The notes: generated from the letters alone by a model not told the origin. A DNA stretch of 64,000 bases from an uncultured Pseudomonadota bacterium (GCA_903918375.1 CAIXED010000001.1:1-64000), one strand, 5' to 3'; counted from the first letter of the stretch, positions 1-8,699 are shown. Made by a program: numbers and translations.

Positions 1-59
1 TCGATGTATAAATGAAAAATGTTTTTTGCAATATCCAAACCCACTACGTTACGATTCAT
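1..59 (-). CDS. IS110-family transposase, N-terminal fragment cut by the window edge
   Basis: The reverse strand from 59 to 1 reads MNRNVVGLDIAKNIFHLYI and continues out of the window. The GLDIAK-x-x-F opening is the signature start of IS110-family (DEDD) transposases, and the Asp of LDIAK is the first acidic residue of the RuvC-like catalytic site. An AGGAG ribosome binding site lies about 8 nt before the ATG. Only 19 codons are visible, so completeness cannot be judged. The element sits where ureB would be expected downstream of ureA, so it probably interrupts the urease operon. Confidence 0.8.
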   Translation of the reverse strand, partial: MNRNVVGLDIAKNIFHLYI

Positions 60-62
60 CTC

Positions 63-129
63 GGACTCCTCTTTGCCCCGTTTTAATTGTTTGGTGCATT
101 GTGACACCGTTGGGTGTGGAGAGGAGTCC
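63..129. repeat. Inverted repeat at the presumed IS110-family element end
   Basis: GGACTCCTCT at 63-72 is repeated in perfect inverted form as AGAGGAGTCC at 120-129. One copy overlaps the transposase ribosome binding site and the other lies 30 bp from the ureA stop. A small inner palindrome (ACACC/GGTGT, about 104-117) lies between them. Subterminal inverted repeats are typical of the IS1111 subgroup of IS110, so 129-130 is a plausible element boundary. The exact end cannot be fixed without the other end of the element. Confidence 0.55.
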
Positions 130-159
130 ATGTCATCATCCTATGGCCAATATTTTTGT

Positions 160-462
160 TTAAACAATCGGCTCGTGGACTGTGACTAATTTAGTGCCGT
201 CGGGGAAAGTGGCTTCGACTTGCACGTCATGCAACATTTCAGCAATTCCCTCCATCACATCATCGCGGCTTAATAAAGTCCGGCCATAAGCCATCAATTC
301 GGCAACGGTTTGTCCATCACGCGCGCCTTCCATAATCGCGGCCGAGATATAAGCTACCGCTTCGGGATAATTGAGCTTAACCCCACGCGCTTTGCGACGT
401 TCGGCGACTAAAGCGGCGGTAAACAGTAGTAATTTGTCTTTTTCACGAGGTGTTAATTGCAT
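160..462 (-). CDS. ureA: Urease subunit gamma
   Basis: This is the small (gamma) subunit of the nickel enzyme urease, which hydrolyses urea to ammonia and carbamate in the cytoplasm. The 100-residue length and the [12 protein letters not shown] start are standard for UreA, as are the internal [13 protein letters not shown] and VMEGIAEML segments and the VHEPIV C-terminus. It follows ureD by 13 bp. In most operons ureB and ureC come next, but here an IS110-type transposase gene begins 100 bp downstream. The rest of the urease operon is therefore displaced beyond the element or lost from this locus. Confidence 0.97.
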   Translation of the reverse strand: MQLTPREKDKLLLFTAALVAERRKARGVKLNYPEAVAYISAAIMEGARDGQTVAELMAYGRTLLSRDDVMEGIAEMLHDVQVEATFPDGTKLVTVHEPIV

Positions 463-475
463 GGTGTGTTCCGTA

Positions 476-1303
476 TCAAGTCGCCCAAATTCGAGGTGCC
501 GAAGCGGGGCGGTGAGCGATTTCAGTTCTAAGCAGTTGCCAGACTTGTTGAAAAAAATCTCTTAACAGGTCGGCGCGAGCATCTAAGCCGCGACAAATCA
601 GCATATCATCAATTCTGGTCACGCCACGCAGCGGATGCTCGCCAATCAATTGCTGCACGGCTTCTAAATCAGCCGCAGTCGCAGGGTAGGCAAACAATGT
701 GCCGCAAGCGGAATGATTGTCCAATCCCCAACGGGCAGTAAAGGCTTGAGCATCTAAACGCAAGCGTTCGCGGTAAAACAAACGGCCTTGGCGATGGATT
801 TGCCAGTTCAAACACGCTTCACCGTTATCAAAGCCTTCGCCAGCGGCCGGTCGGCCTAAAGCCAAAACTTCCCAGCCAATAAAACGGGCATTTTCGGCTA
901 ACTCGATGTTCATGCTGGAATTGAAACGCGCACCTTGATAGACAATAGTTTCTTGCGGCAACCATTCCAAAGTCGCATCACTGGCTACTGTTAATGACAC
1001 GCTTTGGCTGGCCGTTTCGCCACCGCTACGGTAAAACTTTCCCGCCGCTGGGGTAGTGATTAAGGCATGACTACCACTGGCTGCGCTGGCGCTAATGCTT
1101 AATTGATCACCGGCGACAACACCGCCGGGCGGGTGTAATAAATAAACATGACAAACCCCGCCCTCAGGATAAAACGGTCGTTGCACGGTTAACGGGCCGA
1201 CATGTTGGCGCTCTGCCAGCACGGTTTTTTCACCGCGCAACTCAAAACCCAGTTTTAAATCAGCCTGCCAACCGCTTAATGGCTGGGGATTAATCAAGTT
1301 CAC
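476..1303 (-). CDS. ureD: Urease accessory protein UreD (UreH)
   Basis: UreD works with UreF and UreG to deliver nickel to apo-urease. The 275-residue protein has the family's features: GELRLGFE-like N-terminus ([23 protein letters not shown]), the [26 protein letters not shown] block, [11 protein letters not shown], and [13 protein letters not shown]. The start overlaps the stop of the preceding 78-residue gene by four bases (ATGA), so the two are probably translationally coupled. It lies upstream of ureA in the usual ureD-ureA order. Confidence 0.96.
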   Translation of the reverse strand: MNLINPQPLSGWQADLKLGFELRGEKTVLAERQHVGPLTVQRPFYPEGGVCHVYLLHPPGGVVAGDQLSISASAASGSHALITTPAAGKFYRSGGETASQSVSLTVASDATLEWLPQETIVYQGARFNSSMNIELAENARFIGWEVLALGRPAAGEGFDNGEACLNWQIHRQGRLFYRERLRLDAQAFTARWGLDNHSACGTLFAYPATAADLEAVQQLIGEHPLRGVTRIDDMLICRGLDARADLLRDFFQQVWQLLRTEIAHRPASAPRIWAT

Positions 1304-1536
1304 TTGAATGCAAAACGCCGAATCAAATGCCCCGCCAGCCAGCTATAAAAACTCACCAACAAAGCTGCCATCACTAAAAAGCCGTTTTCCACCAAAGGAT
1401 GAATTGCGGCGGCGATTAAGCCATGCAAATTGCTACCACCGGCTTGCATCGCTTCCAAGCTGCTGTGGGCGTCGCTTGGGAATGCCCAAACCATCAATAA
1501 ACAAGCGCTCAATAATTTTATAAATTCGGTGTTCAT
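1300..1536 (-). CDS. Small predicted membrane protein in the urt-ure operon
   Basis: I do not recognise this 78-residue protein. It starts with a hydrophobic signal-like segment (about 5-23, ending near DAHSS). A second hydrophobic stretch runs from about 45 to 70 (NGFLVMAALLVSFYSWLAGHLI), and the end is basic (RRFAFK), which suggests one mature transmembrane helix with the C-terminus inside. The gene lies 20 bp after urtE and overlaps ureD by four bases, so it is co-transcribed with urea uptake and urease genes. The His residues (HSS, LHGL, AIHP) recall the HupE/UreJ nickel-transport family, but it is far too short for that family. A role in urea or nickel handling is only inferred. Confidence 0.7.
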   Translation of the reverse strand: MNTEFIKLLSACLLMVWAFPSDAHSSLEAMQAGGSNLHGLIAAAIHPLVENGFLVMAALLVSFYSWLAGHLIRRFAFK

Positions 1537-1556
1537 TACAAGCTCCAGAAAGCGGT

Positions 1557-2255
1557 TTAAACCGTTAAATAGCGTTTTACCATAGTTTCATTCAATTCAT
1601 CGATAGCGCCGACAGCGACATGGCGACCACGATCCATAATGCAAAAGCTATCCGCTACTTTGCGAGCAAACGGTAGTTTTTGTTCGACCAGCAAAACCGT
1701 TACGCCAAGCTCTTTATTCAAACGAATAATCACATCACCAATTTCGCTAACGATATTGGGTTGAATCCCTTCGGTCGGTTCATCGAGAATCAATAAACGT
1801 GGATTTAAAACCAAGGCTCGGCCAATCGCTAATTGCTGTTGCTGGCCGCCGGACAAGTCGCCGCCACGACGTTTGAGCATTTGTTTTAGCACCGGAAAAA
1901 TCTCGTAAATGCTGTCGGGGACTTTTTTAATCCCTTGTTTATTGGCAGCCCGTAAACCGGTTTTCAGATTTTCTTCGACCGTCAGCAACGGAAAAATCTC
2001 GCGACCTTGCGGCACATAACCAATGCCCAGTTCGGCACGGGTTTCGGCTTTGGCGCGACTTAAATCGATACCATCAAACTGAATACTGCCGTCTGCGACC
2101 GGAATTAAACCCATGATGGATTTTAATAAAGTGGTTTTACCAACCCCGTTGCGACCCATTAAACACACGCAACTGCCTTGTTTAACCTGTAAATCCAAGT
2201 CCCATAAGGTATGACTGGCGCCGTAAAATTGTTGTAGTGCGGTAATGTTAAGCAT
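1557..2255 (-). CDS. urtE: Urea ABC transporter ATPase UrtE
   Basis: This is one of the two ATPases of the urea importer, of the LivF type. The 232-residue protein has Walker A (GRNGVGKTTL, about 34-43), the Q-loop region YVPQGREIFP, the LSGGQQQQLAIGRAL signature and Walker B (LLILDEPTEGIQPN). The TEGIQP segment after Walker B is typical of UrtE/LivF. The start overlaps the urtD stop by one base. Position in a complete urtABCDE set next to urease genes separates it from branched-chain amino acid transporters. Confidence 0.95.
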   Translation of the reverse strand: MLNITALQQFYGASHTLWDLDLQVKQGSCVCLMGRNGVGKTTLLKSIMGLIPVADGSIQFDGIDLSRAKAETRAELGIGYVPQGREIFPLLTVEENLKTGLRAANKQGIKKVPDSIYEIFPVLKQMLKRRGGDLSGGQQQQLAIGRALVLNPRLLILDEPTEGIQPNIVSEIGDVIIRLNKELGVTVLLVEQKLPFARKVADSFCIMDRGRHVAVGAIDELNETMVKRYLTV

Positions 2256-3061
2256 TAGCCCCCCAGATAAACTTGTATAACCCGAGGATCATTTTGTACC
2301 TCGTCCATTGTGCCTTCGGTCAACACCGAGCCTTCATGCAATACCGTCACTTTACGGGCGATGCTACGCACAAATTCCATATCGTGTTCGACCACCACCA
2401 ACGAATGTTTGCCTTGTAGCGACAACAATAATTCGGCGGTACGTTCAATTTCTTGATGAGTCATCCCTGCAATCGGCTCATCGACCAGCATCACTTTGGG
2501 CTCTTGCATTAACAACATGCCAATTTCTAACCATTGTTTTTGACCGTGCGACAAAATCCCCGCTGGCTGGTTAATCAAGCTGCTTAAGCCAATGGTGGTT
2601 AACACTTCGTGGATGCGATGGCGTTGTTGTTGGTTGAGTTTATGAAATAAAGTCGACCAAGTGCGTTTGTCGGTTTTTAACGCCAGTTCTAAATTCTCGA
2701 ACACGGTTAGTGCATCGAAGACACTGGGTTTTTGGAATTTGCGACAAATGCCAGCTTGAGCAATCGCTGGTTCGTCTAATTCCAATAAATCTATAGTTTG
2801 CCCAAAAAATACCGTGCCACTATCAGGACGGGTTTTGCCGGTGATAACATCCATTAGTGTGGTTTTACCCGCACCGTTGGGGCCAATCACGCAGCGCAAT
2901 TCGCCATCGTTGATATACAGCGATAAATGATTGAGGGCTTTAAAACCATCAAAGCTAACGCTGACATCTTCCATGTACAGCACTGGGCCATGTCGGGTAT
3001 CGACACCGTCAGACACCAAAGCACTGGCGACAACATCTTCTGAGTGAGTTAAGGGCATCAT
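2255..3061 (-). CDS. urtD: Urea ABC transporter ATPase UrtD
   Basis: This is the second, LivG-type ATPase of the urea importer. The 268-residue protein has an N-terminal extension of about 25 residues, then MEDVSVSFDGFKAL, Walker A GPNGAGKTTL, the signature LSHGQKQWLEIGMLL and Walker B VMLVDEPIAGMT. The LSHGQKQWLEIGM signature, in place of the usual LSGGQ, is characteristic of UrtD. The start overlaps the urtC stop by four bases. Two adjacent ATG codons are available, and the first is used here. Confidence 0.95.
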   Translation of the reverse strand: MMPLTHSEDVVASALVSDGVDTRHGPVLYMEDVSVSFDGFKALNHLSLYINDGELRCVIGPNGAGKTTLMDVITGKTRPDSGTVFFGQTIDLLELDEPAIAQAGICRKFQKPSVFDALTVFENLELALKTDKRTWSTLFHKLNQQQRHRIHEVLTTIGLSSLINQPAGILSHGQKQWLEIGMLLMQEPKVMLVDEPIAGMTHQEIERTAELLLSLQGKHSLVVVEHDMEFVRSIARKVTVLHEGSVLTEGTMDEVQNDPRVIQVYLGG

Positions 3062-4173
3062 GCGCTGGCTACTCCTGTTTTAAGACCGGTTTTGGCTGCG
3101 AGGGTTTGACGTTGACGCTTGAGTAAACCAACGATGCCGTCAGGTAATAACAAGGTCACTAATACAAACACCGCGCCGAGTGAAAACAACCAAATTTCTG
3201 GCATCAAGCCGGTTAACACGGTTTTGGCATAGTTGACTAACACCGCACCGATGATGGCGCCGTATAAAGTGCCGCGCCCGCCGACCGCTACCCAAATCAC
3301 AATTTCCAACGAGTTTAGTGGTGAAAACTCGCTAGGGTTGATGATGCCGACTTGCGGCACGTACAACGCGCCCGCAACACCGGCTAACATCGCTGAAAAT
3401 ACAAACACCCAAAGTTTGAATAATTCCACTCGATAACCTAAAAACCGTACTCTGGATTCTTGATCGCGAATCGCAGTCACCACGCGGCCTAGTTTGCTGT
3501 TGACAATCCAACGGCACAGTAATAAAGCCGCTATCAAGCTGGCACCGGATGCCAATAACAACACCGAACGCACTGCTTCTGATTGAATGTTGAATCCCAA
3601 AATATCTTTAAAATCAGTCAAGCCGTTGTTGCCGCCAAAGCCCATTTCATTACGGAAAAAAGCCAGTAATAGCGCATAGGTCAAGGCTTGAGTGATGATG
3701 GATAAATAAACGCCGGTCACTCGCGAACGAAACGCCAACCAGCCAAACACAAACGCTAATACACCAGGCACTAAAACCACCATTAACAAGGCAAAGCCAA
3801 AGTGTTCAAAGCCATGCCAATACCAAGGTAGTTGTTTCCAGTTTAAGAACACCATGAAATCCGGCAATAAAGCGTCGCCATAAACCCCGCGCGAGCCAAT
3901 TTGACGCATTAAATACATGCCCATCGCATAACCGCCCAAGGCAAAAAATGCGCCTTGGCCTAAGACCAAAATCCCCGCATAACCCCAGACCATGTCTAAG
4001 GACAAACCCAGCAGAGCAAAGCATAAATATTTGCCAATTAACGACACGCTGTAAGCGGAAAAATGTAAGGCCGAATCCGCTGGAAACAACAGATTACAGA
4101 GTGGAATACCCAGCGTCACGATCAGCAATAAGCTCAGGACGCTGCTGTAAGATTTATCTAAATTAGCCATCAT
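3058..4173 (-). CDS. urtC: Urea ABC transporter permease UrtC
   Basis: This is the LivM-type permease of the urea importer, an inner-membrane protein of 371 residues with about ten hydrophobic segments. It carries the family's LSLDMVWGYAGILVLGQGAFFALGGY-type N-terminal region and the cytoplasmic coupling loop RDQESRVRFLGY. The C-terminal NSLEIVIWVAVGGRGTLYG segment is also typical. The gene starts 2 bp after urtB and overlaps urtD. The urea-specific identity comes from the operon rather than from any single residue. Confidence 0.94.
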   Translation of the reverse strand: MMANLDKSYSSVLSLLLIVTLGIPLCNLLFPADSALHFSAYSVSLIGKYLCFALLGLSLDMVWGYAGILVLGQGAFFALGGYAMGMYLMRQIGSRGVYGDALLPDFMVFLNWKQLPWYWHGFEHFGFALLMVVLVPGVLAFVFGWLAFRSRVTGVYLSIITQALTYALLLAFFRNEMGFGGNNGLTDFKDILGFNIQSEAVRSVLLLASGASLIAALLLCRWIVNSKLGRVVTAIRDQESRVRFLGYRVELFKLWVFVFSAMLAGVAGALYVPQVGIINPSEFSPLNSLEIVIWVAVGGRGTLYGAIIGAVLVNYAKTVLTGLMPEIWLFSLGAVFVLVTLLLPDGIVGLLKRQRQTLAAKTGLKTGVASA

Positions 4174-4175
4174 GG

Positions 4176-5879
4176 TTAGGCCTCCGCTGCCCGGCCTTTT
4201 TGTGGGAATAAACCCCGTGGCCGTTTTTGAATGAATAAGATGATGAAAACCAACACCAGAATTTTGGCTAATACCGCACCGGCATAAGGTTCTAAGAATT
4301 TATTGGCAATCCCCAAGGTGAAGCCAGCCACCAAGGTGCCAAACAAATTACCAACCCCGCCAAACACCACCACCATGAAGGAATCGACGATATAAGCTTG
4401 ACCGAGATTAGGGCCGACGTTGGTGATTTGACTCAGCGCGACGCCAGCTACACCGGCAATCCCTGAACCCAAGCCAAAAGTCATCGCATCGACTTTCGCA
4501 GTAGGAATCCCCATTGCTCTCGCCATGCCACGGTTTTGTGCCACAGCACGCACTTCTAAGCCGAGTTTGGTGCGTTTTAAGATTTGCAATAAAGCGGTAA
4601 ACACCAACAGACAAAACACCAGAATGTAAAAGCGGTTCCAAGTTAAGGATAGAAAGTCATTGATTTGCCATGAACCACTTAACCAGCTGGGTGTAGCGAC
4701 ACTGCGGTTGAGTGGTGAAAAAATTGAACGCACAGTTTGTTGTAAAAACAGACTGACGCCAAAGGTGGCCAATAAAGTTTCTAAAGGACGACCGTATAAG
4801 AAGCGAATAATCCCACGTTCAATCGCGACACCGACCAAAGCCGAGACTAAAAACGCCACCGGAATCGAGATAATCAAAGCTAAGCCCAAATGATTAGGCA
4901 GTAATTGTTGCATCACATAAGTGCTATAAGCGCCGAGCATCATTAATTCGCCATGCGCCATATTGATGATGCCCATTACCCCAAAGGTAATCGCCAAACC
5001 AATTGCTGATAACACTAAAACCGCGCCCAGACTTAAGCCGAAAAACACAGTTTCAATCGCGGCATAGGCTTGGATTCTCGCTTGAATATTGCTCAAAGCA
5101 GCGGCGGCCAAGTTGCGAATATCGCTATCGGCTTCTTGAAATTCGCCATCGCTGTTTTGTTCGGTCATCGCTTGCAAACGGTTAACCACATCTTGGCTAT
5201 CGTGAGATTTGAGTTGGTTGATCGCATCAATTCGTACCGCTTTGTCGGCGCTGTCCATGTCTTGTAATAGCAAGATTTGTTCAATCGCTTGTTTAACGGT
5301 TGGCGCGGTTTCGATGCTTAAGCGTTGGCGTAATAAAGCCAACACTTTGTTGTCAGCTTCTTTGCTGATGGCTTTGACGGCGGTTAAGCGCACATCAGCA
5401 TCGTTGGCATTAAGCTGTAATTGACCAATCAATTTGCGTAAGTTGCCGCGCAGTTTGTTGTTGAGATTGATTTTGCTGACCGCGCTGCGATCCACTTCAC
5501 CCAAAGCAGCGCTGCTGAGCGCATCGCTAAGTTGGTAGCCCGCGTTAGATTCTTGAGCAATCACCAACTTGGCTTCGGCTTTTAACTCAAACAATTTGCC
5601 GTCTTGCAATGCTTGTAACAGATTGAGGCTTTGCGGTTCGATAGCGAGTTGTTCAATCGCCGCTTCGCGATCTTGGATACTGCCTTGTCTTAACAAATCT
5701 AAGGCTTGATTAAAATCGCTTGGGCTTTGGGCTAGGCTGGGTAGGCTGACAGCTAACATCAGCGAAAAAATAAATCTTGGAAGCCGTTTAAAAACACCGG
5801 AATTAGCAAGGCGAAACGGTGTTGATTTAAAGCGTGTCGGCGACGTTTTTAAATGGGTTCTAAAAATTAAGCTAGGCAT
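4176..5879 (-). CDS. urtB: Urea ABC transporter permease UrtB, long form
   Basis: This is the LivH-type permease of the urea importer (567 residues). Two parts are visible. After a basic, signal-peptide-like start (hydrophobic core near 37-50, ending SLAQS) comes a soluble helical domain to about residue 270, which would lie in the periplasm. The permease proper follows, with LAITFGVMGIINMAHGELMMLGAY, the ERGIIRFLYGRPLETLLATFG block and MARAMGIPTAKVD. Proteobacterial UrtB proteins often carry this extra N-terminal domain, whose role is unclear to me. The start is supported by AGGAA about 8 nt upstream. Confidence 0.94.
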   Translation of the reverse strand: MPSLIFRTHLKTSPTRFKSTPFRLANSGVFKRLPRFIFSLMLAVSLPSLAQSPSDFNQALDLLRQGSIQDREAAIEQLAIEPQSLNLLQALQDGKLFELKAEAKLVIAQESNAGYQLSDALSSAALGEVDRSAVSKINLNNKLRGNLRKLIGQLQLNANDADVRLTAVKAISKEADNKVLALLRQRLSIETAPTVKQAIEQILLLQDMDSADKAVRIDAINQLKSHDSQDVVNRLQAMTEQNSDGEFQEADSDIRNLAAAALSNIQARIQAYAAIETVFFGLSLGAVLVLSAIGLAITFGVMGIINMAHGELMMLGAYSTYVMQQLLPNHLGLALIISIPVAFLVSALVGVAIERGIIRFLYGRPLETLLATFGVSLFLQQTVRSIFSPLNRSVATPSWLSGSWQINDFLSLTWNRFYILVFCLLVFTALLQILKRTKLGLEVRAVAQNRGMARAMGIPTAKVDAMTFGLGSGIAGVAGVALSQITNVGPNLGQAYIVDSFMVVVFGGVGNLFGTLVAGFTLGIANKFLEPYAGAVLAKILVLVFIILFIQKRPRGLFPQKGRAAEA

Positions 5880-5898
5880 GACGATTCCTCGAAGAGGG

Positions 5899-5930
5899 GG
5901 ATACCCTCAGCATCCGTGCCGAAGGTATCC
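5899..5930 (-). other. Stem-loop between urtA and urtB
   Basis: GGATACC (5899-5905) pairs with GGTATCC (5924-5930) around an 18-nt loop. It lies in the only sizeable gap (63 bp) of an otherwise overlapping operon, directly after the binding-protein gene. Such hairpins often stabilise the upstream mRNA so that the binding protein outnumbers the permease. That role is an inference, and no T-tract marks it as a strong terminator. Confidence 0.35.
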
Positions 5931-5942
5931 AAACATCCAATG

Positions 5943-7244
5943 TTATTTGTAGTTCTGTCCTGAACACTTCTTGGTTTTGGTATTGAAGTTGCCGCAACTG
6001 ATTGGGGCAGTCCAATCGGCAATAATCGGTTTGCTTTCTGGTAAGAAATCAGACCAAGCATCGCCATCAACCAATTTGTTGGTTTGCCATACGGTAACGA
6101 ATTGACCGTCGCCTTGAATTTCGCCAATCAACACCGGTTTGCTGATGTGATGGTTAGGCAACATTTTTGAAGTGCCGCCAGTCAAGTTAGGGTATTCAAC
6201 GCCGATGATGGCTTTTTGTACTGCGTCAGGATCGGTAGTACCGGCTTTCTCAACCGCTTTCACCCACATATTGAAGCCGATGTAATGCGCTTCCATTGGG
6301 TCGTTAGTGACGCGTTTTGGGTTTTTGATATAGTCTTTCCATTGGTTGATGAAGGCTGCGTTTTTGGTGCTATCAACGCTCATGAAGTAGTTCCATGCGG
6401 CCAAGTGGCCAACTAACGGTTTGGTATCCATACCAGACAATTCTTCTTCACCCACTGAGAAGGCGATGACAGGGATTTGCTCAGCAGAAACACCTTGGTT
6501 ACCCAATTCTTTGTAGAAAGGGATGTTGGCGTCGCCGTTGATAGTTGAAACTACTGCAGTTTTCTTGCCCGCTGAACCAAATTTTTTGATGTCAGAGACA
6601 ATGCTTTGCCAATCAGAGTGACCGAATGGTGTGTAGTTGATCATGATGTCTTTCGCTGGCACACCTTTGGATTTTAGATAGGCTTCCAAAATCTTGTTGG
6701 TGGTACGTGGATAAACGTAGTCAGTACCTGCCAATACCCAGCGTTGTACTTTCAAATCGTTCATCAAATAATCAACCGCTGGAATCGCTTGTTGGTTAGG
6801 CGCTGCACCAGTGTAGAAGACGTTTTTAGACGATTCTTCACCTTCGTATTGAACTGGGTAGAACAGCAAGCCGTTCAACTCTTCAACCACTGGCAAAACT
6901 GATTTACGCGATACAGACGTCCAGCAACCGAAAATTGAAGCGACCTTATCCTTAGTCAACAATTCACGGGCTTTTTCAGCAAATAGCGGCCAGTTTGAAG
7001 CAGGGTCAACCACCACCGCTTCCAGTTTTTTACCCAACAAACCACCTTTTTTGTTTTGCTCATCAATCAGCATCAACATGGTGTCTTTCAAAGTGGTTTC
7101 ACTGATCGCCATCGTGCCTGATAGCGAATGCAATACACCGACTTTAATTGTGTCTTCAGCGAATGCGCTGCCAGTCAGTAACAACGATGACAAAGCAGTG
7201 GTTAGCGCTAATTTGCGTAACGGATTAGATAATTTCATAGTCAT
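5943..7244 (-). CDS. urtA: Urea ABC transporter periplasmic binding protein UrtA
   Basis: This is the periplasmic urea receptor of the Urt importer. The 433-residue protein has a signal peptide (basic MTMKLSNPLRK, hydrophobic core, cleavage near SAFA-EDT). The mature protein begins DTIKVGVLHSLSGTMAIS, the classic UrtA/AmiC opening, followed by the PVQYEGEESS and TDYVYPRTTN blocks. Four Cys residues are present in the full protein; two lie in the last 24 residues (ISCGNFNTKTKKCSG) and may form a disulfide. It lies 19 bp after the porin gene, so the porin and binding protein are probably co-expressed. Confidence 0.96.
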   Translation of the reverse strand: MTMKLSNPLRKLALTTALSSLLLTGSAFAEDTIKVGVLHSLSGTMAISETTLKDTMLMLIDEQNKKGGLLGKKLEAVVVDPASNWPLFAEKARELLTKDKVASIFGCWTSVSRKSVLPVVEELNGLLFYPVQYEGEESSKNVFYTGAAPNQQAIPAVDYLMNDLKVQRWVLAGTDYVYPRTTNKILEAYLKSKGVPAKDIMINYTPFGHSDWQSIVSDIKKFGSAGKKTAVVSTINGDANIPFYKELGNQGVSAEQIPVIAFSVGEEELSGMDTKPLVGHLAAWNYFMSVDSTKNAAFINQWKDYIKNPKRVTNDPMEAHYIGFNMWVKAVEKAGTTDPDAVQKAIIGVEYPNLTGGTSKMLPNHHISKPVLIGEIQGDGQFVTVWQTNKLVDGDAWSDFLPESKPIIADWTAPISCGNFNTKTKKCSGQNYK

Positions 7245-7263
7245 AGTCCTTTGAGATTAGAGG

Positions 7264-8496
7264 TTAGATTTGCCATTGGAAGCCGAGCATCATTTGGCTA
7301 CTGCGGTCAATATTAGGAAGTGAAGTCGTGTAGCTATAACCTTTGGTTAATAGATCGCCATATTGATAGCTCAGCGATACTTTCGCGTTGTGGCTATCGA
7401 TAATGTAATTGACACCCGCTTCATACAATTCGCGATTACTGCTAGTGGTAGGGCTTGTGTTTGTGTAACGTAGGAAAGGTTGGGCTTGGCCTATCCAGAT
7501 TTTTTGTGGAAATAAATACAGACCGCTCACATCGTAAGCATTGCCTTCAAACATCCCAAAACCACCCCCTGCGTCGCGACTTTCTGTACTGTATCCGTTT
7601 GAAATGCCATAGTTTTTGTATTCACCGTTCAGCGTGAGCACGCTACCATCCGGCAAAACTTTTTCCATTAACACATCGGCAGCTGTCGCACGAAGATTAC
7701 CGGGATCAGTAACTGTTCCCGCACCACCTTCTTGATACTGATTAGACACACCGACGGTTAAAATGTCGCCGCCTTTGCCGTAGTAAGTCCCTGATGTGTA
7801 ATAACCTGGATTTTTTTCCACTTCCCAGAAGTTATAAGCAAAGCGCTGGCCATACAAAATATTAGAGTTTTGATTCGCACCACCGCGTAAACCACGGAAG
7901 AAACCAACTGCGTATTGGAAGCGTTTATCAAAGAAAGCACCCCAGATGGTGGCACCATCATCACGTCCGTATGAGCCTGCAGACGTCCCGTCTGCTTTAA
8001 TGATGGTGTTGTAATCAGAAGACTCAAACGGTGTGCCAGCCGCAAAGGTGTTGTAGATCGGACTGTAGAAAGGACCGTTCATCTCACGACGTTCAGCCGG
8101 CACTAACATACGACCAACCCATAAGTTGTAAGCTGGGTCGATTTCAATTTTACCAATCGCATCCAATACGCGTACTTCACCGCCATTGCCGCAAGTTTGG
8201 CAATCGGTGTTGAATTCCACTTTCAAGTATTGGTGAATCTGACCATTTAAATACAAACGGATATTGTCGAGATTGAAATCGTTATTCCAGGTTTTGCCAT
8301 TGGTAGAGCCAGCTTCCTGCGCGGTAAAACTGGTACGCAACCCTGCGCCAACACTCACCCATTTGGTGTCATCAATTTTAAAAGTCGCTCCTGCTAAAGC
8401 ATCAGATGTGTGGCTAACAGCTAGAGCTGAAATGGCCGCTGTACAAAATACGCGGGCTTTACGCCCAATCGCGGTGGTTTTGATAGTTCTCTTCAT
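7264..8496 (-). CDS. Outer-membrane porin of the urea uptake operon
   Basis: The product is a predicted outer-membrane beta-barrel of 410 residues. I place the start at the ATG at 8496, preceded by GGGGG about 6 nt upstream, because it is followed by a normal signal peptide (MKRTIKTT, then a hydrophobic segment ending DALA-GAT). An upstream in-frame start would add 34 residues with no signal features. The mature protein has alternating beta-strand patterns and ends in a strand with a terminal hydrophobic residue (MMLGFQWQI). Two Cys in CQTC could form a loop disulfide. As the first gene of the urt operon it probably lets urea or short amides through the outer membrane (inference). Confidence 0.85.
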   Translation of the reverse strand: MKRTIKTTAIGRKARVFCTAAISALAVSHTSDALAGATFKIDDTKWVSVGAGLRTSFTAQEAGSTNGKTWNNDFNLDNIRLYLNGQIHQYLKVEFNTDCQTCGNGGEVRVLDAIGKIEIDPAYNLWVGRMLVPAERREMNGPFYSPIYNTFAAGTPFESSDYNTIIKADGTSAGSYGRDDGATIWGAFFDKRFQYAVGFFRGLRGGANQNSNILYGQRFAYNFWEVEKNPGYYTSGTYYGKGGDILTVGVSNQYQEGGAGTVTDPGNLRATAADVLMEKVLPDGSVLTLNGEYKNYGISNGYSTESRDAGGGFGMFEGNAYDVSGLYLFPQKIWIGQAQPFLRYTNTSPTTSSNRELYEAGVNYIIDSHNAKVSLSYQYGDLLTKGYSYTTSLPNIDRSSQMMLGFQWQI

Positions 8497-8580
8497 TAGA
8501 GCCCCCAGAGTTTGATGGTCAAATGTGATCGCAAACGCTTTAAGCGATGCTGCCGTTATCTGGCGGGATGAATTTTTGAA

Positions 8581-8608
8581 TTTGTAGCGTATTTGCACAA
8601 TTCGTCAA
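8581..8608 (-). promoter_or_regulatory. Candidate sigma-70 promoter of the porin-urt-ure operon
   Basis: On the minus strand TTGACG (8608-8603, five of six to the -35 consensus) is followed after 16 bp by TACAAA (8586-8581, four of six to -10). It is placed about 85 bp before the porin start. I saw no sigma-54 (GG-N10-GC) element in this gap, although one is common for nitrogen-scavenging operons. Confidence 0.35.
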
Positions 8609-8630
8609 ATAACTCATCAGTCATTTGACG
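8603..8630. promoter_or_regulatory. Perfect 8-bp inverted repeat, candidate operator
   Basis: CGTCAAAT (8603-8610) and ATTTGACG (8623-8630) are perfect inverted copies separated by 12 bp. They lie in the gap between the divergent urt operon and the sensor gene cluster and overlap the candidate -35 box. The spacing fits a dimeric regulator contacting two successive major grooves. The LuxR-type regulator encoded at 12839-13774 is the obvious candidate, but this is an inference. Confidence 0.4.
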
Positions 8631-8699
8631 TATGGCAGGGGAATAAGGGCTTAAGTAGAGTGGCTAAAGATTATTAGTGCTCGATTTAGAGGAATAGAC

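Noticed and set aside
8497-8598. Longer start for the urea-operon porin
   Set aside because: It would bury the signal peptide behind 34 residues, and the internal ATG has a good ribosome binding site.
8497-8699. Sigma-54 (NtrC-type) promoter for the urea operon
   Set aside because: No TGGCAC-N5-TTGC-like element was found on the minus strand of the gap.
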